Shown here piece after piece: positions 17,973 through 27,390 of a DNA stretch of 64,000 nt. Source of the DNA: Candidatus Methylomirabilota bacterium. Its GTDB lineage: Bacteria > Methylomirabilota > Methylomirabilia > Rokubacteriales > CSP1-6. The position numbers and the translations under genes were made by a program. The stretch is taken from positions 1 to 64,000 of the forward strand of contig DASTYT010000010.1 of the NCBI GenBank assembly GCA_035764725.1, given 5' to 3'. The notes below the pieces were generated by a model. It saw nothing but the letters and a program-made list of their open reading frames with translations, ran no database searches and was not told the DNA's origin. Each line of letters begins with the position of its first letter. The stretch's first letter is position 1.

Positions 17973-18824
17973 TCAAGAGCGTCCTGCCGCCTGCTGGGGA
18001 TCCAACCAGTCGCGGAGCCCGTCCGCCACCATGTTGAAGCCGAGCACCGCCGCCATGATGGCGAGGCCTGGGAACACCACCATCCACGGCGCCTGCACCA
18101 TGAAGCCGCGCCCGTCCGCGAGCATGAGCCCCAGCGACGGCGTGGGCGGGCGCACCCCCACGCCGAGGAAGGACAGCGAGGCCTCGACGAGGATGGCGAT
18201 GGCCATGAGAACGGAGGCCTGCACCAGCACCGGGGTGGCCGCATTGGGCAGGATGTGGCGAAGGACCACGCGGGGCACCGGCGCGCCCAGCGCCCGGGCG
18301 CCGTCGACATAGATCTCGACCTTGGCGGCGAGCACGGCCGCGCGCACCACCCGCGCCACGATGGGCGTGTACACCACCGCGAGCGAGGCGGCCACGAGGA
18401 GAACGCCGGTCCCGAAGACGGCCATGAGGGCGATGGCGAGAAGAATGGCGGGGAAGGACATGAGGACGTCGAGCGGCCGCATGATGAGCTGGTCGAGCCC
18501 GCCCTCTGCGTACCCCGCGATCAAGCCCAGGGGCACCCCCACCGCCAGCGCCAGCAGCACCGAGGCCACTGCGACGCCGAGCGAGACCCGGTAGGCGTGG
18601 GCCACGCGGCTCAGGATGCTCCGACCCAGATCGTCCATGCCGAAGGGCTGGGCGAGCGTGGGTGGCCGGAGCGCGTGGTCCTTGGCGATCTCGGTGGGGC
18701 TGCCCGGCACGATCCACGGCGCGAGCAGGGCGACGAGGGCGAGGGCGCCGATCACGAGCGCGCCGGCCAGCGTGACGCCCCGATGCCGCGAGGGGAACAG
18801 GCGGGCCAGGGTGCCGGACGTCAT
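17973..18824 (-). CDS. ABC transporter permease, DppC type
   Basis: 283-residue inner-membrane permease with about six membrane segments. The N-terminal extension and HALRPPTLAQPFGMDDLGRSILSR match DppC/OppC proteins. The coupling-helix EAA-type motif is ARALGAPVPRVVLRHILPN. The start at 18824 overlaps the DppB stop as ATGA. It is the last gene of the hyuA-hyuB-amidohydrolase-binding protein-dppB-dppC operon. No DppD or DppF ATPase follows; the next gene is ppc, so the transporter must borrow ATPases encoded elsewhere. Confidence 0.92.
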   Translation of the reverse strand: MTSGTLARLFPSRHRGVTLAGALVIGALALVALLAPWIVPGSPTEIAKDHALRPPTLAQPFGMDDLGRSILSRVAHAYRVSLGVAVASVLLALAVGVPLGLIAGYAEGGLDQLIMRPLDVLMSFPAILLAIALMAVFGTGVLLVAASLAVVYTPIVARVVRAAVLAAKVEIYVDGARALGAPVPRVVLRHILPNAATPVLVQASVLMAIAILVEASLSFLGVGVRPPTPSLGLMLADGRGFMVQAPWMVVFPGLAIMAAVLGFNMVADGLRDWLDPQQAAGRS

Positions 18825-19765
18825 CGCCGGCGCACCCGCGGGTCGATCCAGCCGTAGAGCACGTCGGTGATCAGGTTCACCAGCATGAAGAGCGCGCCGA
18901 TGACCAGCACCGTGCTCTGGACCACGGGGTAGTTCCGCTCCAGCACCGCGTCCAGCGTCATGCGTCCCACGCCGGGCAGCGTGAAGATCATCTCCACCAC
19001 GATGGCGCCGCCCAGCATGTATCCGACCTGGAGACCCAGCACCGTCACGATGGGAATGGCCGCGTTCGGGAGCACGTGGCGGAAGAGAATGGCGCGTTCG
19101 CCGAGGCCCTTGGCGCGGGCGTACTGCACGAAGCCGCGATGCACGGTGTCGAGCACGGCGGCGCGCGTGAGCCGGCCCAGGACGGCGGCGCGGGACACCG
19201 CCAGCGTGATGGCGGGCAAGGCGAAGTGGAGAAGGTTCTCCAGCGGGCTCTCGGTGAACGGCACCCAGCCGCCGGAGGGCAGGAGCCCCGCCCCCAGCGA
19301 GAGGCCGAGGATCAGCATGATGCCGAGCCAGAAGTCGGGGATGGACACGCCCACGAGCCCCACCGCGAGGGCGGCGCGATCGGCGGCGGTGCCGCGTCGC
19401 CCGCCCGCGAACAGGCCCAGCGGCACGCCGATGAGCGCGGTGCAGGCGGCGGCGAGCAGGGTGAGCTCGAGCGTGACGGGGAGGCGGTCGAGGATCATGC
19501 GGCCGATGGGCTCGTTCTGGCGAAAGTCCAGGCCGAAGTCGCCGCGCGCGACGCCGGCGAGCCACCGGAGATACTGCTGCGCCACCGGCTCGTCGAGGTG
19601 AAAGGCCTCGCGCAGCGCGCGGACGCCCTCGGGTGTCGCCTTGAAGCCCAGCACCACCGTCGCGGGATCGCCGGGCACCACCCGCATGAGCGCGAAGATC
19701 AGCACGCTCATCCCCAGCAAGAGCGGCACGGTGAGGGCCACCCGCCGTGCCGCGTAGACGAGCAT
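18821..19765 (-). CDS. ABC transporter permease, DppB type
   Basis: 314-residue inner-membrane permease. The N-terminus RRVALTVPLLLGMSVLIFAL is typical of DppB/OppB, as are DPATVVLG, the FRQNEPIGRMI segment and the EAA-type loop ARAKGLGERAILFRHVLPNA. About six membrane helices. It starts 9 nt after the binding-protein stop and overlaps dppC by 4 nt, so the two permeases should be made in equal amounts. Confidence 0.93.
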   Translation of the reverse strand: MLVYAARRVALTVPLLLGMSVLIFALMRVVPGDPATVVLGFKATPEGVRALREAFHLDEPVAQQYLRWLAGVARGDFGLDFRQNEPIGRMILDRLPVTLELTLLAAACTALIGVPLGLFAGGRRGTAADRAALAVGLVGVSIPDFWLGIMLILGLSLGAGLLPSGGWVPFTESPLENLLHFALPAITLAVSRAAVLGRLTRAAVLDTVHRGFVQYARAKGLGERAILFRHVLPNAAIPIVTVLGLQVGYMLGGAIVVEMIFTLPGVGRMTLDAVLERNYPVVQSTVLVIGALFMLVNLITDVLYGWIDPRVRRR

Positions 19766-19774
19766 GCGCGGAAG

Positions 19775-21337
19775 CTACGCCAGCCAGGCGTCCTCGAAGC
19801 GCAACTCGAGCGAGGACAGCGGCACCGAGCCCTGGACGTTGGGCTTGGTCCAGTAGCGCTGGATCTCGTTGCTGAAGATCAGCAGCGAGCCCTCCTCCTG
19901 GAAGTAGCGGACCAGCTCGGGGTACATGCGCTTACGCGCCGCCGGGCTCGGGGTGGTGCGGAAGGCGTCGAGGCGCTTGTCCGCCTCCTCCGACTTGAAG
20001 CCGGTGAAGTTCCAGCCCGAGGAGGAATGCTGCATCGGGTAGTAGAACATGTCTGGGTCCACGGTGACGCTCCACCACGCCCCCGCGATGTCGTACTTCT
20101 TGCCCACCAGCTCCTCGAAGTACTGGCCGGATTCGAGCGGCCGCACCTCGAGCGTGATGCCCACCTTCTTCAGCTGCTCGCGGAGGATCTCGCCGGTCTT
20201 CACGAGCACCGGCACCTGCGACTTCACGAGGTATGTGAGGGTGAGCCCGCCGCCCTTGCCCGCGTCGGCGAGGAGCTGCTTGGCCTTGGCGAGGTCGGGG
20301 CCGCCCTTGTGGATGTTGACGCCGGTCGCCCACGGGCTCGGCTCCGGCGTGGGCTCCGCGGTGACGACGTGCGAGTCGTAGTACACGAGCTTCACGATCT
20401 CCGAGCGGTCGAGCGCCCAGGCGATGCCCTGGCGCAGCCGCTTGTCGTTGAGCGGAGGGCGGCTCGCGTTGAGCATGAGATAGAAGGGGAAGTACGGCCG
20501 GCTCGGAGAGGACTTCATGTCGCGCCCGCGCTCGAGCTCCGGGATGCGCTGGGGTGGTACCGTCTGGATCCAGTTGTAGCGCCCGGTCTGCAGCCCGGTC
20601 AGGCGGACGGTGTCGTCCGCGGGCGCGTAGAAGGTCACGCGGTCGAGGTACGGCTTGCCGGGGCGGAAGTACTTGTCCCAGCGCTCGAGGGTGACGTGGT
20701 CGTCCTTCACCCACTCGACGAACTTGAAGGGGCCAGTGCCGACGGGGAACAGCTTGGGGTCCTTCTCGCCGAGGGCCTTCTCGTTGACGATCTCGGTCGC
20801 CTGCGACAGCACCGCGAGGAAGGGCCCGTAGGGGCGGCTGAGGTTGAAGCGCACCTGGTGGGCGCCGAGCGCCTCCACGCCCTCCACCGGCGAGAAGAAC
20901 ACGCGCATCGGCAGCTTGTTCTTGGCGTCGAGGAGCCGGGTGAAGGTGAAGACGACGTCCTTCGCGGAGAAGGGCTCGCCGTTGTGGAAGGTGGCGTTGT
21001 CGACCAAGTCGAAGACCCAGGCTTTTTCGCCGTCTTGCTTCCAGGATTTCGCGAGGCCCGGGACGAAATTGCCCGCCTCGTCCACGTAGACGAGCTTGTT
21101 GTAGACGTTCTGGTAGATCTGGAGCGACGAGTAGAGCTGGGCGTAGCCCGGGTCCATGTTGACCGGCTTGTCCACGGTGGCCACGCGCAGGGTGCCGCCG
21201 CGCTTCGGCGTGCCGCCCTGGGCCCACGCCGCCCGTCGCACGCCCGGGCCGACGAGGGACCCGAGGGTCGCCGCCGCCGCCGCGCCACCCGCGCCCTCGA
21301 GCCACTGCCGCCGTGTGGTGCCCTGTCGATCGCTCAT
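19775..21337 (-). CDS. ABC transporter substrate-binding protein, family 5
   Basis: About 520 residues. The start at 21337 is preceded by AGGAG, 8 nt upstream, located inside the end of the amidohydrolase gene two nucleotides away. The N-terminus has a Tat-like TTRRQWLEG followed by an Ala/Gly-rich hydrophobic stretch ending at AWAQGG, so it is exported. The body is a family 5 binding protein (GGTLRVATVDKP, AWVFDLVDNATFHNGEPFSA, GIAWALDRSEIVKLVY). The operon suggests the ligand is a cyclic amide, a peptide derivative or another substrate of the hydantoinase and amidohydrolase. Confidence 0.92.
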   Translation of the reverse strand: MSDRQGTTRRQWLEGAGGAAAAATLGSLVGPGVRRAAWAQGGTPKRGGTLRVATVDKPVNMDPGYAQLYSSLQIYQNVYNKLVYVDEAGNFVPGLAKSWKQDGEKAWVFDLVDNATFHNGEPFSAKDVVFTFTRLLDAKNKLPMRVFFSPVEGVEALGAHQVRFNLSRPYGPFLAVLSQATEIVNEKALGEKDPKLFPVGTGPFKFVEWVKDDHVTLERWDKYFRPGKPYLDRVTFYAPADDTVRLTGLQTGRYNWIQTVPPQRIPELERGRDMKSSPSRPYFPFYLMLNASRPPLNDKRLRQGIAWALDRSEIVKLVYYDSHVVTAEPTPEPSPWATGVNIHKGGPDLAKAKQLLADAGKGGGLTLTYLVKSQVPVLVKTGEILREQLKKVGITLEVRPLESGQYFEELVGKKYDIAGAWWSVTVDPDMFYYPMQHSSSGWNFTGFKSEEADKRLDAFRTTPSPAARKRMYPELVRYFQEEGSLLIFSNEIQRYWTKPNVQGSVPLSSLELRFEDAWLA

Positions 21338-21339
21338 GG

Positions 21340-22512
21340 TCAAGTCTCCTGTGTCACGCCGTCCTTCATGACGAGGCGGACGTTCCGGAGGGCCTCGATG
21401 TGCTCCAGGGGATTGCCGTCGATCGCGATGAGGTCCGCGCGCTTCCCGGGGATCAGCGTGCCCACCTCGGCGTCCACCCGGCAGGCCTCGGCGCCGCCGC
21501 GCGTGCCCGCGATGAGCGCGTCACGCGTGGAGCAGCCGAGCCGCACCAGGGTGGCCAGCTCGAAGGGCATGAGGCCGTGCATGCTGTCGGTCCCGGCGGC
21601 GATGCGGATGCCGGTGGCGAGATGGCGCGGGAAGTTGTCGGCCACGACCTGACGCGCCCAGCGCACCTTGTCCATGATGGCGCGGTTCCGCCCATCGCCC
21701 TGCTCGATCCCGGTGGGATGCATGAAGATCGAGAACGTGCAGACGAGCCACACCCCGCGCTCGTTCATGAGCCGCACATCATCGTCGGTCGCGAGCACGC
21801 CGTGCTCGATGGTGGCCACACCTTCCTCGACGGCGAGGCGCAGGCCGAGACCCCCGTGAGCATGCGCCGCCGCGTACTTGCCCACCCGGCGGGCCTCTTC
21901 GACGGCGGCGCGGATCTCCTCTCGAGAATAGACGGCGTTTTCCAGCGCGGTGCCCGCCGAGCTCACGCCGCCGGTGGCGAAGAGCTTCACGTGGTCGGCC
22001 CCGCGCTGGAAGTTCTCCCGCACGCCGCGGCGAATCTCGTCCACCCCGTCGAAGGCCGAGTGGGCGCGGCCGTGGCCGTTGCTCGCGGTGATGCCGCGCG
22101 TCGCGCAGAGCAGGCGCGGCCCCAGAATCACGCCGGCCTCGATGGCGTCGCGCACCTGCACGTCGAGGAAGTTTTCCTCGGCCATGACTCGCATGGTCGT
22201 GGTGCCGGCGGCGAGATCGCGCCGGAGATTGGCGCTCGCGCGGAGGGCCTGGGGCACCGGAGGCTGGCGGAGCTGGCCGATCTGGTCGCCGTCCCCGGGC
22301 ACGATGGAGATATGGCTGTGGGCGTCCACCAGGCCGGGCATCACGAAGCGATCGCCCAGGTCCACGGTGTCCGCCCCGGCGGGCAGGGGCGTGGAGGCGG
22401 CGGGGCCGACCGCGGCGATGCGCCCCCCCTCCACGATCACCACGGCGTCGCGCACCGGGGCGGCCCCGGTGCCATCGAACAGCGTGCCGCAACGGAGGGC
22501 GCGCACCGCCAT
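21340..22512 (-). CDS. Metal-dependent amidohydrolase
   Basis: 390 residues, imidazolonepropionase/prolidase-like branch of the amidohydrolase superfamily. Visible metal and active-site motifs are DAHSH (N-terminal HxH), VKLFATGG (possible bridging Lys), AAAHAHG, TIEHG and AGTDS, with the composite beta-sandwich formed by the first 60 and last 50 residues (GKRADLIAIDGNPL). No signal peptide, so cytoplasmic. It lies 3 nt after hyuB and 2 nt before the binding-protein gene, and probably acts on the transported compound or its hydantoinase product. Substrate not predictable. Confidence 0.88.
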   Translation of the reverse strand: MAVRALRCGTLFDGTGAAPVRDAVVIVEGGRIAAVGPAASTPLPAGADTVDLGDRFVMPGLVDAHSHISIVPGDGDQIGQLRQPPVPQALRASANLRRDLAAGTTTMRVMAEENFLDVQVRDAIEAGVILGPRLLCATRGITASNGHGRAHSAFDGVDEIRRGVRENFQRGADHVKLFATGGVSSAGTALENAVYSREEIRAAVEEARRVGKYAAAHAHGGLGLRLAVEEGVATIEHGVLATDDDVRLMNERGVWLVCTFSIFMHPTGIEQGDGRNRAIMDKVRWARQVVADNFPRHLATGIRIAAGTDSMHGLMPFELATLVRLGCSTRDALIAGTRGGAEACRVDAEVGTLIPGKRADLIAIDGNPLEHIEALRNVRLVMKDGVTQET

Positions 22513-22515
22513 GTC

Positions 22516-24198
22516 CTACTCGCGCGCGCCGTAGTCGCGCCGCGCCGCCTCGGCCGAGACATAGCCCTCTCGCACGTCGCGGCGCACCGCCTCCGGATCG
22601 CGCGAGGCGGGCGGGCCGTAGCCGCCGCCGCCCCCCGTCATGATGCGCACGCGCTCGCCGGCGCCGATGGGGTGCTGGGTCGCCTTGCGCACCTGGCGCA
22701 CCGCGCCGTCGGGCGCCGTGATCTCGACGCCGTTGACCGCGCCGTCGCGGCCGCCGGCGAGGCCCCACGGCGGCGTCACCTTGCGCTCGAGGCTGAAGGT
22801 GATGAAGGCCGGCGCGAGGAACTCGTACTCGCGCTCGATGCCGAGGCCGCCGCGGTAGCGGCCGGCACCGCCCGAGTCCTGGCGCAGCCCGTAGCGGAGG
22901 ATGCGGATGGCGCCGTTGCGCGACTCCACGACCTCCACGGGATTGTTGCGGGCGGTGGAGCCCGCGAAGATGATCATGCCGGACTCGCCGTCGTGTGCGG
23001 GGCGCCCGCCGGTGCCGCCCGCGTTGAGATCGCCCTGGATGAAGAGCCGACCCGTCTCCGGGTGCGTGCCGAAGGCGATCGTGGGCATCTGGTCGCCGTA
23101 GGAGCCGGCGGGGATGCGCTCTGGCATGGCCGGGGCGAGCGCGCGCAGGCCCAGATCGATGAGGAGATTGATCGGCACGTAGTAGCGCGCGGTGGGCGCG
23201 GGCTCCTCGGCGGCGAGAACCGACCGCCTTGGGATCTTCACCGCGAGGGGGCGGAAGCACCCCTCGTCCACCGGCGTGAGCGGGGTGGTCAGGCATTTGA
23301 TGAGGAGGCGGCAGGCGCTGATCGTGATGGCGTCGCCGCAATTGAATGGCCCCGCCACCTGGGGGCTCGACCCCTCGAAGTCCACCGTCATGCCGCGCTC
23401 GTCGACGGTGATCGCCATCGCCACCCGCACCGGCTGGTCGAGGGTGATGCCGTCGTTGTCGAAGTGCGCGACCGCCTGATACGTGCCGGCGGGGACCTTC
23501 GCCAGCTCGGCGCGGGTGCGTCGCTCCGACTGCTCCATGTAGACGCGCGTGGACTCGAGCACGGTGTCGCGGCCGTACTTGGCCAGGATCTCCTTGAAGT
23601 AGGCCTCGCCGGCGCGGCAGACCGCGATCATGGCCTGGACGTCCTTGAGCGTGCCGCTCTCCGTGCGGATGTTGGCGCGGATGAGCCGCATCACCTCGTC
23701 GTTCATCTGGCCGCGATCGAACAACCGGACGGATTGAAAACGCAGCCCTTCCTGCCGGAACTCGCGCGAGCCCACCTGCATGCTGCTGGGCACCGGGCCG
23801 CCCACGTCGCTCCAGTGCGCCTTCACGGAGACGAAGCCGGTGAGCTGGCCCTCCCAGAACACGGGCGCGTACATGGCCACGTCGTTCAGGTGATTGCCGT
23901 TGCCGGCATAGGGATCGTTGTGGATGAAGACGTCGCCCTCGCGGAAGGCCCCGATTCCCCGGTCGCGGATCGTCGCCTCGATGGGGAAGCCCAGGTGCCC
24001 CTGGAACACCGGAAGGCCGATGCCCTGGGCGATCATCTGCACGTCGGGATCGAAGATCGCGCAGCCGAAGTCGAGGCTCTCGCTGATGATGTGGCTGTAG
24101 GCGGTCTTGATCATGGTGATCCGCATGCGCTCGGCCGCGGCATTGAGCGCGGCCCGCACCACCTCCACGGTCACGGCATCGAGCGGCTGATTGCCCAT
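22516..24198 (-). CDS. hyuB: Hydantoinase B/oxoprolinase family protein
   Basis: 560 residues, full length for HyuB. Landmarks are the N-terminal DAVTVEVVRAALNAAAERM, FIHNDPYAGNGNHLNDV, VDFEGSSPQVAGPFNCG and a Gly-rich C-terminal GGGGGYGPP. With HyuA it forms the ATP-dependent hydantoinase, 5-oxoprolinase or related acetophenone-carboxylase-like complex. ATG 24198 follows the hyuA stop by 3 nt, as expected for a tightly coupled pair. Confidence 0.93.
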   Translation of the reverse strand: MGNQPLDAVTVEVVRAALNAAAERMRITMIKTAYSHIISESLDFGCAIFDPDVQMIAQGIGLPVFQGHLGFPIEATIRDRGIGAFREGDVFIHNDPYAGNGNHLNDVAMYAPVFWEGQLTGFVSVKAHWSDVGGPVPSSMQVGSREFRQEGLRFQSVRLFDRGQMNDEVMRLIRANIRTESGTLKDVQAMIAVCRAGEAYFKEILAKYGRDTVLESTRVYMEQSERRTRAELAKVPAGTYQAVAHFDNDGITLDQPVRVAMAITVDERGMTVDFEGSSPQVAGPFNCGDAITISACRLLIKCLTTPLTPVDEGCFRPLAVKIPRRSVLAAEEPAPTARYYVPINLLIDLGLRALAPAMPERIPAGSYGDQMPTIAFGTHPETGRLFIQGDLNAGGTGGRPAHDGESGMIIFAGSTARNNPVEVVESRNGAIRILRYGLRQDSGGAGRYRGGLGIEREYEFLAPAFITFSLERKVTPPWGLAGGRDGAVNGVEITAPDGAVRQVRKATQHPIGAGERVRIMTGGGGGYGPPASRDPEAVRRDVREGYVSAEAARRDYGARE

Positions 24199-24201
24199 CG
24201 A

Positions 24202-26223
24202 CTAGACTCCTTTCGCCACGGCGATCACGAGACAGGCGTTTCCTTCCACGCGGAGCTCGTCGCGCGGCTCGATCAGCGTGGTCGTGCCGGCTTCCTCGAC
24301 GGCGGCGGGGCCCGCGAGGGTGTCACCGGCCCGGAGGCGCTCCCGCGCGACCACACGATACTCGAGGAGATCTCGAGTGAGCGTGGAGTAGATCTTCCGC
24401 GTCTCGACGGCGGGCGCGCGTCCGTCGCCCGGCGCGAGCGCGGGCAGGCGCGGCCGCTCCAGCGGGTACACCACGGCGAGGCGCAGGTTCAGGAGCTGCA
24501 CCTCCACCTCCGGGGCGGCGTAGCCGTAGGCGCGCCGGTGCGCCTCGTCGAATCGCGCCCGCAGGGTGGACCACTCCGCCAGCGTCGCCACGTCCACCGT
24601 CACGGTGTGCTCCTGCCCGAGATAGCGGAGATCGGCGGCGCGATGCCGCGTGGACGCTCCCACCGCGGGCAGGATGGAGGTGATCTCCCGCTCCATCTCG
24701 GCGTATCGCGCCTCCGCCCAAGCAGCATCCGTGCCCTCGAGCGGCTCGAGCACGGTGCGGACCAGGTCGTGGCGGAGGTCGGTGGCGAGCATGCCCCACG
24801 CCGAGAACGTGGAGGGCGACGGAGGGACGATCACGCGCGGGATGCCCAGCTCGCGGGCGATGGCCACCGCGTGCAGGGGACCGCCCCCGCCGTAGGCGAC
24901 CAGGGTGTAGTCGCGAGGGTCGAGGCCGCGCTCGGTGATAATGCTGCGCACCGCGAGGGCCATCTTCACGTCGGCGAGGCGCACCACGCCGGCTGCCGCG
25001 CTGTGCCGCGCGAGGCCGAGCGGCAGGGCGAGGCGGTCGTCGATGGCGCGATTGGCGGCGGCGAGGTCGAGCGGCATGGTGCCGCCCAGGAACCGGTCGG
25101 GGGCGATGCGGCCCAGCGCCAGGTTGGCGTCGGTGACGGTGGGCTCGATGCCGCCGCGTCCATACGAAACCGGGCCAGGATCGGCGCCCGCGCTCTGCGG
25201 CCCCAGGGTCAGCGCGCCGCCTGCGTCGATCCACGCGATGGTGCCGCCGCCCGCGCTCACCTCGTTGATGTCGATGACGGGAATCCGCAGCGGGTGGCCG
25301 TCCACGTGGTATTCGTCCGTGGTCTGCACCAGCCCGCGCTCCACGATGGCGCACTTCGCGGTGGTCCCGCCCATGTCGAACGAGATGAGGCGATCGGCGC
25401 CCAGCGCCTGCGCGAGGCTCGCGCAGCCGATGGCGCCCGCGGCCGGACCCGACTCGATCGTGTGCACGGGCTTGGAGGACGCCGCGGCCAGGGAGCAGGC
25501 GCCGCCGTTGGACTGGGTGATGAGGAGCTGCCCGCCGAAGCCCCGGCCTCGGAGCCCGTCCTCGAAGGCGCCGAGGTAGCGGTCCATGGTGGGCCGGATG
25601 TAGGCGTTGACCACGGTGGTGCTCGTCCGCTCGTACTCGCGCCACTCCTGGGTGATCCGGTGCGACACCGAGACCGAGGCGCCCGGCATCACCTCCGCGA
25701 TCAGCTCGGCGGCGCGCCGCTCGTGCGCCGGGTTGCGGAACGAGAAGAGCAGGCACACCGCCACCGACTCGACGCCGTCGGCGGCGAGCCGGCGGGCCGC
25801 GTCGCGTAGGGCGTCCTCGTCCAGCGGCACCAGCACGTCACCATGAGACGTCAGCCGCTCTTTCACCTCGAGACAGCGCCCGCGCGGCACCAGGGGCGTG
25901 GGGCGCTGGTAGAGGACGTCGTACATGCGGAGGAAGTTGCCGCGGCCGATCTCCAGCACGTCCCGGAAGCCCGCGGTGGTGATGAGCCCCGTGCGCGCGC
26001 CCTTGCGCTCGAGCAGCGCGTTGATGCCGATGGTCGTGCCGTGGATCGCCAGCCGGCAGTCGGCCAGCCGGGCGCCGACCTGATCCACGCAGCGGAGGAT
26101 GCCCTCGAGAAGATCGTGAGGGGTAGAGAGAGCCTTGGTGTCCACCATGGCGCCGGTCGCCTCGTCGAGCGCGACCAGGTCGGTGAAGGTGCCCCCGATG
26201 TCGATGCCGATCCGGAGTGCCAC
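24202..26223 (-). CDS. hyuA: Hydantoinase/oxoprolinase family protein A
   Basis: 673 residues from GTG 26223; an in-frame TTG lies 9 codons upstream, and neither has a clear ribosome site. It has the actin-like nucleotide-binding fold: phosphate-1 motif GIDIGGTFTDLV at the N-terminus, SFDMGGTTAKCAI in the second half and YGGGGPLHA in the third conserved block. It supplies ATP binding and hydrolysis for ring opening together with HyuB. It is the first gene of the six-gene operon ending at dppC, 63 bp after the DUF481 gene. Confidence 0.93.
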   Translation of the reverse strand: MALRIGIDIGGTFTDLVALDEATGAMVDTKALSTPHDLLEGILRCVDQVGARLADCRLAIHGTTIGINALLERKGARTGLITTAGFRDVLEIGRGNFLRMYDVLYQRPTPLVPRGRCLEVKERLTSHGDVLVPLDEDALRDAARRLAADGVESVAVCLLFSFRNPAHERRAAELIAEVMPGASVSVSHRITQEWREYERTSTTVVNAYIRPTMDRYLGAFEDGLRGRGFGGQLLITQSNGGACSLAAASSKPVHTIESGPAAGAIGCASLAQALGADRLISFDMGGTTAKCAIVERGLVQTTDEYHVDGHPLRIPVIDINEVSAGGGTIAWIDAGGALTLGPQSAGADPGPVSYGRGGIEPTVTDANLALGRIAPDRFLGGTMPLDLAAANRAIDDRLALPLGLARHSAAAGVVRLADVKMALAVRSIITERGLDPRDYTLVAYGGGGPLHAVAIARELGIPRVIVPPSPSTFSAWGMLATDLRHDLVRTVLEPLEGTDAAWAEARYAEMEREITSILPAVGASTRHRAADLRYLGQEHTVTVDVATLAEWSTLRARFDEAHRRAYGYAAPEVEVQLLNLRLAVVYPLERPRLPALAPGDGRAPAVETRKIYSTLTRDLLEYRVVARERLRAGDTLAGPAAVEEAGTTTLIEPRDELRVEGNACLVIAVAKGV

Positions 26224-26286
26224 TTTGCGCGAAGTATAGGGGTCGCGCAAAGGGCCCGCAAGGGTCGCGGCCGAGGGGCCGCGGGC

Positions 26287-27303
26287 TCAGAAGTCCCAGC
26301 CCACCCCGAGGAGGAAGCGCGTGTCGGACTTCTCGCGTCCGCGGGCGGGGGTGCTGTCATACGCCCACTCGAACCGCGCGTTCGTGAAGAAGGACTTGAC
26401 GATCCTCACCTTCGCGCCCGCGGTGAGGTTGATGAGGTAATCGCCCGTGAAATCGTCGAAGGCCGGGATGTACTCGAACGTGTGGAAGAGCGTCAGCACC
26501 GGAATGGGCGTCCAGTCGACTGCGTAGGCGAAGCGGGGGCCGAGGAAGTCCTGGCTGTCCTGGTGCTTGAATTTTTCGTAGACGTACGCCAAGCCGACCT
26601 CCGTCGAGAGGTTGAAGGTCGGCCCCTCGAACCACTGATACCCCGGGCCCACGCTGGACGAGAGGCGGATCTCGAGGTCGGCCACCTCGTCGTGCTCGAT
26701 CTTGGCGAGGGCATAGCCGTACAATTTTTTCGTGAAGAAGTGATCGAACTTGGCGGACGCGAACCCGTAGTCGGTGGTCGTTCTCTTCTCGTTGGTGTCG
26801 GGATCCTTTTCGCGCCCGAACGTGTAGCCGGCGAGGAAAGTGAGCCGCTCGGTCTCCCAGCGCTTGCTCGCCGCCGCGCTGAAGCCGATCTGCGTCGTCT
26901 CGGAGTTGCCACTGGTGAAGAGGCCGGTCAGGGCGAGCGACCCGTGCCACGTGGGCGGCTCGGGATTGAGGGCGGTGATGTCCTTGATCGCCAGCGGTTG
27001 CGGCGTGGTGCCCGGCGCGATCTGCGCCTGCACCTGCCCGTCGTTGCCGGGGGTGACCTTGGAGCTCACCTGGGTCTGCTCCCCGACCTTCACCAGGATG
27101 GGCTCGTCGGTGGAGAAGGTCTTGACCTTGGTCATGTCGATGGTGATCTCGCCGGCGGCGTCGGTCTTCAGGACGAGCTTGCCCCCGGTGGCGCTGACGA
27201 TCTTGCCCGTGAGGCGGTCGCCGTTGAGGAAGACGACCTCATCGGCATAGGCCGGGGTAGTCGCGAGCATCAGCGCTGCCACGAGCATGATCCGGGTCCA
27301 CAT
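26287..27303 (-). CDS. DUF481 outer-membrane beta-barrel protein
   Basis: 338 residues with a signal peptide (MWTRIMLVAALMLATTPAYA, cleavage after AYA). Residues ~25-110 form a beta-rich N-terminal part with GDRLTGKIVSATGGKLVLKTD, resembling repeats seen before DUF481. The rest is an alternating-strand barrel ending in ...RFLLGVGWDF with the C-terminal Phe expected of outer-membrane proteins. RBS AGGAGG lies before ATG 27303. This implies a Gram-negative envelope. The relative YdiY has an uncertain role. It may be transcribed with hyuA, 63 bp downstream. Confidence 0.85.
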   Translation of the reverse strand: MWTRIMLVAALMLATTPAYADEVVFLNGDRLTGKIVSATGGKLVLKTDAAGEITIDMTKVKTFSTDEPILVKVGEQTQVSSKVTPGNDGQVQAQIAPGTTPQPLAIKDITALNPEPPTWHGSLALTGLFTSGNSETTQIGFSAAASKRWETERLTFLAGYTFGREKDPDTNEKRTTTDYGFASAKFDHFFTKKLYGYALAKIEHDEVADLEIRLSSSVGPGYQWFEGPTFNLSTEVGLAYVYEKFKHQDSQDFLGPRFAYAVDWTPIPVLTLFHTFEYIPAFDDFTGDYLINLTAGAKVRIVKSFFTNARFEWAYDSTPARGREKSDTRFLLGVGWDF

Positions 27304-27390
27304 GATGTCCTCCTGGCCTCGAGGGTGTACGGCATCGAGTCAGGACGACGGTGGCACCCCGGCGGGGGCGCCCTCAATGGGACCAAGGTC

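Noticed and set aside
21313..25809. A 1498-codon open frame on the + strand across the hyu operon (with similar ones at 10040-12658 and 15421-18312).
   Set aside because: They are antisense to genes with clear family motifs and read as His/Arg/Gly-rich sequence with no domain. In high-GC DNA the strand opposite a gene often stays open.
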